From Melioribacter sp. (lineage in GTDB: Bacteria; Bacteroidota; Ignavibacteria; Ignavibacteriales; Melioribacteraceae): a stretch of 64,000 nt of DNA. Made by a program: the position numbers and the translations under genes. Position 1 is the stretch's first letter, and every line of letters starts with the position of its first letter. Shown here piece by piece: positions 58,106 through 64,000 of the stretch. The notes under the pieces are model-generated. The model had not been told where the DNA came from, did no database searches, and worked only from the letters and a program-made list of their open reading frames with translations. Where the stretch lies: contig JAHEZQ010000011.1 in assembly GCA_023250955.1 (NCBI GenBank), forward strand, positions 1 through 64,000. Direction: 5' to 3'.

Positions 58106-58708
58106 ATGAGTTTAATTATTCGACCATATAAGAAGTCAGATCTGCCAAGACTGTACGATATTTGCCTTAAGACCGGTGACAGCGGAAAAGATGCAACCGA
58201 ACTTTTCAAAGATCCAATGTTGCTTGGTAATTTTTATTCTGCCCCATACGCTGTAATTCATCCGGAACTAACTTTTATTTTAAGTGATAATGATATTCCA
58301 ATAGGATATATATTAGGTACAAATGATTCGGAATCATTCCATCAAAAAACTGAAAAAGATTGGTTCCCGCCACTTAGAATAAAATATTCCTTACCGGATG
58401 AAAGTAACAACACATCAGATGCCAGAATTATTAGATTAATCCATAAAGGATATATTCCAAGACCGGAACTGATTTCATTCCCTGCACATTTACATATTGA
58501 CATCTTACCGGAAGGGCAAGGAAAAGGAATGGGGAAAAAATTAGTTGAAACATTTTGCAGCAAACTTATAGAGTTGAAAGTGCCCGCTCTTCATTTAGAA
58601 GTTGGGAAAAGAAATACGGATGCTATAAAATTTTACGAAAAAATCGGTTTCCAACAAATCAAAGAATATGAATGGTCAATTGCTTACGGTATATTATTAT
58701 TAAATTAG
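58106..58708 (+). CDS. GNAT acetyltransferase resembling the OGA C-terminal domain
   Basis: 200 residues. The acetyl-CoA loop EGQGKGMGKKL (about 137-147) and VGKRNTDAIKFYEKIGFQ near the end make it a standard GNAT. The unusual part is the middle: LGTNDSESFHQKTEKDWFPPLRIKY, then FPAHLHIDILPEGQGKG. This order resembles the acetyltransferase-like domain at the end of O-GlcNAcase. A bacterial relative with an intact acetyl-CoA loop could acetylate an amino sugar or a related small molecule. It lies 37 bases before murQ in the same direction, which supports an amino-sugar role (inference). Confidence 0.78.
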   Translation: MSLIIRPYKKSDLPRLYDICLKTGDSGKDATELFKDPMLLGNFYSAPYAVIHPELTFILSDNDIPIGYILGTNDSESFHQKTEKDWFPPLRIKYSLPDESNNTSDARIIRLIHKGYIPRPELISFPAHLHIDILPEGQGKGMGKKLVETFCSKLIELKVPALHLEVGKRNTDAIKFYEKIGFQQIKEYEWSIAYGILLLN

Positions 58709-58745
58709 AATAAATAGTTAAAAATTTTTCGGGAATAATGATTAT

Positions 58746-59669
58746 ATGAATGATAGGAAAAAATTGTTTGAGGAAATTAGTTCTTTATCTACAGAACAAC
58801 GTAATGTTAATTCGATGAACATAGATAATGAAAGCATAAGCGGTATTCTGAAGATTATAAATAATGAAGATAAAACAGTTGCGTACGCTGTAGAGAAGGA
58901 ATTACGATATATTGGAAAAGCTGTTGAAATAATAGTAACTGCAATAAAGGACGGTGGAAGATTACTTTATTTCGGTGCAGGCACAAGTGGAAGACTTGGT
59001 GTTGTTGATGCATCGGAATGTCCCCCAACATTTGGAACGCCTTTCGGTTTGATTGAAGGTTATATCGCCGGAGGTAAAGAAGCAATGTTTAGAGCTCAAG
59101 AAGGCGCGGAAGATAAAGAAGAGAATGGCGCCAAAGATGTAATCTCTGCCAAAGTAAAAAACAAAGATGTGGTTTGCGGTATTGCAGCAAGCAGAAGAAC
59201 TCCATATGTAATCGGGGCAATTAAAAAAGCAAGCGAGTTGGGTGCAAAGACTTTATACATCACTTGTACACCGCGTAAATCTTTTAATCTGAACAATGTT
59301 GATGTTGCTATCTGTGTTGATGTGGGACCTGAAGTGATCATGGGTTCAACAAGAATGAAAAGCGGTACAGCACAAAAATTAGTTTTAAACATGCTTACCA
59401 CTGCTTCTATGATTCGCCTTGGAAAAGTTTATGAAAATATGATGATTGATCTGCAAAGGACTAATAAAAAATTAGTAGAAAGATCAAAAAGAATAGTAAT
59501 GACAATAACCGGTGTTACGTATGAAGATGCCGAAGAATATTTAACAAAATCCAAAGGACATGTTAAAACTGCACTTGTTATGATACTCGCTAAAGTAGAT
59601 TATAATGAAGCACAATTAAGATTGAAAAAAGCAGATGGTTTTGTTCGTAAAGCAATCTTAAACAAATAA
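58746..59669 (+). CDS. murQ: N-acetylmuramic acid 6-phosphate etherase
   Basis: 307 residues, the usual length. It cleaves the lactyl ether of MurNAc-6-phosphate to GlcNAc-6-phosphate and D-lactate in the cytoplasm. The SIS-domain phosphate site GAGTSGRLGVVDASECPP (78-94) contains the first catalytic Glu (E91); a second Glu cluster lies near 118-126 (QEGAEDKEENG), and GSTRMKSGTAQK is the C-terminal family signature. It follows the GNAT by 37 bases and precedes a serine hydrolase by 20. D-lactate released here could feed the D-lactate-type dehydrogenase at 26024 (inference). Confidence 0.95.
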   Translation: MNDRKKLFEEISSLSTEQRNVNSMNIDNESISGILKIINNEDKTVAYAVEKELRYIGKAVEIIVTAIKDGGRLLYFGAGTSGRLGVVDASECPPTFGTPFGLIEGYIAGGKEAMFRAQEGAEDKEENGAKDVISAKVKNKDVVCGIAASRRTPYVIGAIKKASELGAKTLYITCTPRKSFNLNNVDVAICVDVGPEVIMGSTRMKSGTAQKLVLNMLTTASMIRLGKVYENMMIDLQRTNKKLVERSKRIVMTITGVTYEDAEEYLTKSKGHVKTALVMILAKVDYNEAQLRLKKADGFVRKAILNK

Positions 59670-59689
59670 GTTATTTAATATTTAGTGTT

Positions 59690-60928
59690 ATGAAGAAACC
59701 AAAAATTATCATATTCTTTCTTTTAGTTGCACTCTCACATTGCTTATATGCACAAAATAATTTTATTGAAAAATTATTGGATGACAATAAAAATTTATTT
59801 GGTGATGTTCTCACAAATATAGATAGCTTCGAAGTACAAATTATTTATACTCAAATTGATCGCGACAAGAATAACTTTCCCTCATTTACTACTTATAAGT
59901 ATAGAGTAGATCCCAAAGAATATTTTTATTCCGCCAGTACTGTAAAATTACCGACAGCTATTTTAGCATTAGAAAAGTTGAACAATCTTAATATAGATGG
60001 ATTAAATAAAAACACTTCTCTAAAAGTTGACAGCGTTAGAGCACCTCAAACACCGGTTACATCGGATTCCTCTTCAACCACAGGCTTACCTTCAATTGCA
60101 AACTACATAAAGAAGATTTTCCTTGTTAGCGATAACGATGCCTATAGTCGTTTGTACGAATTTATTGGACAAAAAGAAATTAATGAAAGTCTCCATAAAA
60201 AAGGTTTTAATGATGTAAAAATTACTAACCGTTTTGCAGCCGGTTTTTCCGCTGAAGATAACCGGTATACCAATCCGTTTGAGTTCTACAAGCAAGATAA
60301 AATTATTTACAAACAAGTAGAGCAATACAATAGTGAGAATTATTCCTTTGATTTAAATAAATTGAAAAAAGGTATCGGCTATATTGATTCAAAAAATAAT
60401 CTAGTTAAAGAGCCATATGATTTTTCAGCAAAAAATTATATTTCTCTTGAAACTCTTACCGAAATATTAAAAGCAGTTATTTTCCCGGAATCTCGTCCTT
60501 CTGAATTACGATTTAATCTAACTGACGATGATTATAAATTTATATATAAATATATGTCAATGTTTCCTCGCGAAAGCAAACACCCCTTTTATGATTCAGT
60601 TTACTATGACAGCTATGTAAAATATTTTATATTCGGCGATTCACACGAACCCATAAAAAATAATATAAGGATTTTTGATAAGGTTGGATTAGCGTATGGT
60701 TATCTCACAGATGTTGCCTACATAGTTGATTTTGGAAATAATGTTGAGTTTATGCTTTCTGCTGTAATACTTGTTAATAAAGATAAAATCTTCAACGACG
60801 ATGTTTATGAATACGACAAAATTGGAAAACCTTTTTTAGCCAACTTAGGTAGGATTATTAATAATTATGAATCAAAGCGCGATAAAAATATCCTTCCAAA
60901 CCTTTCTAAATTTAAATTCGATTATTGA
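59690..60928 (+). CDS. Exported serine hydrolase, class A beta-lactamase-like
   Basis: 412 residues. Signal peptide ending LYAQ (22). S83-x-x-K86 in YSASTVKLP and SDN at 147-149 (VSDNDAYSRLYEF) match the first two motifs of penicillin-binding or beta-lactamase-type serine enzymes (beta-lactamase2 family). The third, KTG, is replaced by KVG (FDKVGLAYGYL), which argues against efficient beta-lactam hydrolysis. It may act as a peptidoglycan peptidase or esterase. The length is above the roughly 290 of class A beta-lactamases, and the insert before the SDN loop is long. In line with murQ upstream. Confidence 0.8.
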   Translation: MKKPKIIIFFLLVALSHCLYAQNNFIEKLLDDNKNLFGDVLTNIDSFEVQIIYTQIDRDKNNFPSFTTYKYRVDPKEYFYSASTVKLPTAILALEKLNNLNIDGLNKNTSLKVDSVRAPQTPVTSDSSSTTGLPSIANYIKKIFLVSDNDAYSRLYEFIGQKEINESLHKKGFNDVKITNRFAAGFSAEDNRYTNPFEFYKQDKIIYKQVEQYNSENYSFDLNKLKKGIGYIDSKNNLVKEPYDFSAKNYISLETLTEILKAVIFPESRPSELRFNLTDDDYKFIYKYMSMFPRESKHPFYDSVYYDSYVKYFIFGDSHEPIKNNIRIFDKVGLAYGYLTDVAYIVDFGNNVEFMLSAVILVNKDKIFNDDVYEYDKIGKPFLANLGRIINNYESKRDKNILPNLSKFKFDY

Positions 60929-61024
60929 AGAAACTTCATCACACTGCATCAAAACTTAAGAGAAGAAAATTGCATAACACATTAGAATTTTATAGATTAA
61001 TTTGTAATCAGTAATGGGAAAATT

Positions 61025-61561
61025 ATGAAATTCTTTTTAAGCAGTTCATCAATCTACCTGAGACCCTGGCAAGACGAGGATATTGATCTTTTATTTAAGG
61101 GAATTAATGACCCTGATGTTAGAGAAACTCTTTTTACTTTTCGTCCTAAATCTAAAGATGAATTGATGGAAGAGATTAAAAAAGATCTATCAACTGAAAA
61201 AAATATTTTATTAACCATTTGTGAATGCACATCAAACCAACCAGTAGGCATTACTGCATTTTACCGAATAGACTATGTAAGCAGAGCCGCCATATTTTTC
61301 TTATCACTCTATGATTCTACCAAGTGGAATCGCGGTTACGGCTCCGAAGCAACAAAATTAATGATAGACTACGCATTTAATATCTTAAATCTTAACCGCA
61401 TACAGCTTCATGTCTCAACTGAAAATCCAAAAGCAATTTCAATTTATGAGAAATACGGGTTTATTCAAGAAGGTACTCTGCGAGAGGCAATGTATCATAA
61501 TAATCGTTATGTTGATTTTTATGTAATGTCGATTCTTCGAAGTGACTTTTATAAAAAATAA
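61025..61561 (+). CDS. GNAT acetyltransferase, RimJ/RimL-like
   Basis: 178 residues. N-terminal LRPWQDEDIDLL, the acetyl-CoA loop NRGYGSEATKLM (about 112-123), HVSTENPKAISIYEKYGF and the final motif FIQEGTLREAMYHNNRYVDFYVMSIL fit RimL/SpeG-like GNATs, which acetylate ribosomal protein N-termini, amino acids or polyamines. Substrate cannot be named. Separated from the serine-hydrolase gene by 96 bases with no hairpin, and convergent with the transpeptidase gene ending at 61590. Confidence 0.85.
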   Translation: MKFFLSSSSIYLRPWQDEDIDLLFKGINDPDVRETLFTFRPKSKDELMEEIKKDLSTEKNILLTICECTSNQPVGITAFYRIDYVSRAAIFFLSLYDSTKWNRGYGSEATKLMIDYAFNILNLNRIQLHVSTENPKAISIYEKYGFIQEGTLREAMYHNNRYVDFYVMSILRSDFYKK

Positions 61562-61589
61562 TTTAGCTTTCTTCAATAGAAAATCATCT

Positions 61590-62627
61590 TCAGTTTAGAT
61601 TTAGAATTAAGCTGATCTTCTTAAATTCACTTTCAGTTAACTGAATTAATATTGGTTTCTTATTTACGTCGAGCCAATGAAGTAATTTCACTAACTGCTC
61701 TTCAGGCAAAGATGTACAACCGGAAGTTGGCTTTCCAAATCCACTCTGTATATGTATGAAAATACACGATCCGCATCCTGGAATCTGGGGACTCGAATTA
61801 TGGTCTACAAATATTCCAAACTTGTAAAGCTCGTCATCCCTTCGCATTATTTCTGAACTATTCCAAGTTTTGTTCGTTTTGTTGTCATCGACTAAAGTAT
61901 TATAATACATTGAAGTTGTGTCATCCACACATTCGACCTTTGTTGTAACTTGTTTATAAGGATACTTAAGCCAACTAACGCTCTCTATTGGTAAGTAACC
62001 GAATGCATATGATAGTTTAAAAATACCGGCTGGAGCTCTACCGTCTCCTTCGTGCTTTATTGATCCGGAAGACGTATTAAAATCAATCAGCCCATTTCCC
62101 CATCCCAGACCGGATCTACCAAGATTAACAGGAATATTTTCGCTCATATTCATCATCTTACCATCTTTTTTCTCATAATATATCAGATTCGCTTTAGTGG
62201 AATCCCAATCTTTGGATGTAACAATTAAAAATTGTTTTGAATTTTTAATGATTTTTTTAAGATCAGAAAAAAATGTAGCTCTAAAATAGTTGTCTCTAAT
62301 TTTATCGTACTTTATTTTTTCTCCAGGAAGCATGGCTGGGATTTTAATAGTTATACCGTCGAGTCTTAAACTCTGGTTTTTAATTAGGGTTTTATTAGCC
62401 ACATATAAAACAGGCCATGCAAATGGATTATTATAGATATCGCGTCTGCCGGCAATTTCTTTAAGAGATTCGTTTCGTTTTACTGTGTATGTTTTCTCAG
62501 ATCCATTTTGTGATTGTAATTCAACTTTAGTGTTTGATTGATAACACTCACCGCGATTAAAAGAATAGTTAACAAACATTAATAAAAATGTTAGAATTAT
62601 TAAATAGAATCTGAGTTTTGCATTCAA
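61590..62627 (-). CDS. LysM-containing L,D-transpeptidase
   Basis: 345 residues with an N-terminal hydrophobic signal (about 8-25). A LysM-like region (about 45-95, YTVKRNESLKEIAGR ... IKIPAMLPGE) binds wall glycan. A YkuD-type domain follows, with catalytic motif IFIH near 290 and TSGCTSLP with the active-site Cys about 11 residues on. These enzymes form 3-3 cross-links or attach proteins to peptidoglycan in the periplasm. Within this stretch of wall-turnover genes it is the one likely wall builder. The spacing of the His and Cys motifs is typical. Confidence 0.87.
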   Translation of the reverse strand: MNAKLRFYLIILTFLLMFVNYSFNRGECYQSNTKVELQSQNGSEKTYTVKRNESLKEIAGRRDIYNNPFAWPVLYVANKTLIKNQSLRLDGITIKIPAMLPGEKIKYDKIRDNYFRATFFSDLKKIIKNSKQFLIVTSKDWDSTKANLIYYEKKDGKMMNMSENIPVNLGRSGLGWGNGLIDFNTSSGSIKHEGDGRAPAGIFKLSYAFGYLPIESVSWLKYPYKQVTTKVECVDDTTSMYYNTLVDDNKTNKTWNSSEIMRRDDELYKFGIFVDHNSSPQIPGCGSCIFIHIQSGFGKPTSGCTSLPEEQLVKLLHWLDVNKKPILIQLTESEFKKISLILNLN

Positions 62628-62807
62628 TTTTTTCTCGCTATTTTTTAAATTTTATATCATCCTGATTATCTGTTGTGCTTATCTAAAACTTAATCCAAAT
62701 GGGAAAAAGTTAATTCACACATTAATCTATATTTTTGTTTTCCTTAAAACAACATTCAAGGCCATTAACTTCAAACCTTCTATTAGACTATTGGTATAAT
62801 GAAATCT

Positions 62808-63386
62808 CTACTTAACTTTCATTATCTGAAAATCATCGAACCAAACTTTACCCCCATTATTTCCGGAACTTGTAATTCCAGCCCTTATCAGAATTTTTGA
62901 TGTACCTTTTGGCAAACTAAAAATTGTTTTCACGTTCTGCCAATTTTTCGTTCCAGTAACTAAACAACTTTGTAAAGTAGAAGCTGTACCGATCAATTTA
63001 ATGCTGTTCCAGCATTGTACATCTATGAACGGAGAATTTTTTATTCCCTCAGTCTTTACCCAACCTTGCAACTCATAAATTTCCCCTTCCTTTAACCCGT
63101 CAACTCTTCTGATCCAATTGTAAAAAGTAATTTCCGGAGGATGGTTATTAAAGATTGAAATGAGAATGGACTTATCTCCAGTATGCGCTACAGAATTGTC
63201 CACCACTAATTCAGCATATTTTTTTGTTTGTGGTAGATTGTTAGCGAACCAACCGTCTGGGTTTGTTCCATCATACGTATCTTCGAATCCACCATTTATA
63301 GAATCATTCACTTTTACACTATTACAAGAGACAAAAACAACTATTACAGAAAAAAGAATGTTCGCTAAAATGATTTTGGTTAGCAT
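62808..63386 (-). CDS. Lipoprotein with carbohydrate-binding-like jellyroll
   Basis: 192 residues. Lipobox FVSC with Cys 21. NGGFEDTYDGTNPDGWF, then ELQGWVKTEGI and VWFDDFQIMKVK at the end, form the pattern of CBM4/9-like galactose-binding modules, which usually accompany glycan-active enzymes. No catalytic domain is attached. It stands alone, reading leftwards, with an upstream start that gives a complete signal. It could bind a sugar or wall component on the cell surface; specificity unknown. Confidence 0.72.
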   Translation of the reverse strand: MLTKIILANILFSVIVVFVSCNSVKVNDSINGGFEDTYDGTNPDGWFANNLPQTKKYAELVVDNSVAHTGDKSILISIFNNHPPEITFYNWIRRVDGLKEGEIYELQGWVKTEGIKNSPFIDVQCWNSIKLIGTASTLQSCLVTGTKNWQNVKTIFSLPKGTSKILIRAGITSSGNNGGKVWFDDFQIMKVK

Positions 63387-63469
63387 AATTAGAATAATTC
63401 TTTTTTGTAATTTTTTGAGAAGAGTAAATCAGTGGTTTACATTATAAATTATTTTTCTTCAAAATGATA

Positions 63470-63964
63470 TTAGAAAAAAAATCTCGCGCCAATTCCGGCA
63501 TCAATTCCAAAACCGGTTGAGTTAACAAGTAAAAGTGTCGGCACAACTTCAACAAAAATATCCAACGGGGTTGAACGCGGAAGCCATGCGATTCCCAAAA
63601 CGCCTCTAACACCAAACGTTCCTCCGTACTCCGGACCAGTATTTATTCTCCCTCCTATTCCATAAAATAACGGGAACTCGCCACTGTAACTTATCGCATT
63701 GAACGAATGCCAGAGGTAATCAACATGTATATGTGATCTGGTTACTCTATTATAATCAGGATCAAAACCGTTAAACCGGTATCCTTGTACCGACCAGCCC
63801 AATCCAAAAGCTAGCGCATTATTATTTGATGTCCACAGCTTTGCACTCAAACCGGTTGGCTCCCCTATTATTACCCCAAGGCCAAATTTTCTGCTTTGAG
63901 CTTGAGTAAATGAAAATGATAACGCTAGAAAAATAATTGCTAACACATAAAGGATATTTTTCAT
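63470..63964 (-). CDS. Small outer-membrane beta-barrel protein
   Basis: 164 residues. Signal peptide ending FTQAQ (23). GLGVIIGEPTGLSAKLW and alternate strands to the end (IDAGIGARFFF, a terminal aromatic) fit a small eight-stranded barrel of a type widespread in Bacteroidota and spirochaetes. No function is assigned to the family. The gene is complete, and the last 36 bases of the window hold no further gene. Confidence 0.7.
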   Translation of the reverse strand: MKNILYVLAIIFLALSFSFTQAQSRKFGLGVIIGEPTGLSAKLWTSNNNALAFGLGWSVQGYRFNGFDPDYNRVTRSHIHVDYLWHSFNAISYSGEFPLFYGIGGRINTGPEYGGTFGVRGVLGIAWLPRSTPLDIFVEVVPTLLLVNSTGFGIDAGIGARFFF

Positions 63965-64000
63965 TATTACACCATTGATAATTTTTTGAATATTTTTATT

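Noticed and set aside
59690-60928. Antibiotic-resistance beta-lactamase
   Set aside because: The KTG motif is changed, the length is atypical, and the operon is for wall turnover.

Overview
The window is AT-rich and almost fully coding. It carries several hallmarks of the Bacteroidota/Chlorobi (FCB) group, and Ignavibacteria fit best: secreted proteins ending in type IX secretion (T9SS) sorting domains of the 'NYPNPFNPST ... YDMLGREVATLVNE' style, a PorV/PorQ-type outer-membrane protein, TonB-dependent receptors with a carboxypeptidase-regulatory-like front domain, DUF4249 lipoproteins, and Shine-Dalgarno-led genes. The lineage is an inference from protein style; no rRNA or other marker gene is present.

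Layout. (1) 1-12240, minus strand: two neighbouring operons of one architecture, TonB-dependent receptor, then DUF4249 lipoprotein, then a lipoprotein with two PEGA-like domains and a seven-bladed propeller. One operon has a single propeller gene; the other has three in tandem, the last cut by the window edge. (2) 12355-14247: acetyl-CoA synthetase, divergent from a zinc/manganese uptake operon (14400-18505: small DUF2946-like protein, outer-membrane barrel, TroA/ZnuA-type binding protein, ATPase, permease). (3) tRNA-Ser(GCT) with a terminator at 18599-18730, then a T9SS cargo protein made of about 13 near-identical propeller repeats. (4) 21225-23385: three pilin-like genes with very short leaders. 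(5) 23615-30413: glycosyltransferase, FAD/Fe-S oxidase, alpha-oxoamine synthase and diaminopimelate decarboxylase in one tight operon. (6) 30582-38106: TonB receptor, large T9SS protein and PorV-like protein; then an FG-GAP T9SS protein (38295-40232).

(7) 40471-62627 is dominated by cell-wall (peptidoglycan) turnover. It has two GHL10-type glycosidase-like proteins (one T9SS cargo, one lipoprotein), two Amidase_3 proteins (one lipoprotein, one T9SS cargo), a BadF-type amino-sugar kinase, an AmpG-like permease, an NlpC/P60 endopeptidase, an L-Ala-D/L-Glu epimerase, a NagB-like/PIG-L-like fusion, MurQ etherase, an OGA-like GNAT, a serine hydrolase and a LysM/L,D-transpeptidase. Together they outline a route from external or self wall fragments to cytoplasmic amino sugars and amino acids. 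The right edge holds a carbohydrate-binding-like lipoprotein and a small outer-membrane barrel.

The best candidates for something undescribed are the receptor/DUF4249/propeller modules, the three short-leader pilin-like proteins, the NagB-PIG-L fusion inside a wall-recycling locus, and a composite palindromic (REPIN-like) element at 52148-52210. No transposase, integrase, CRISPR array, prophage or replication origin was seen.
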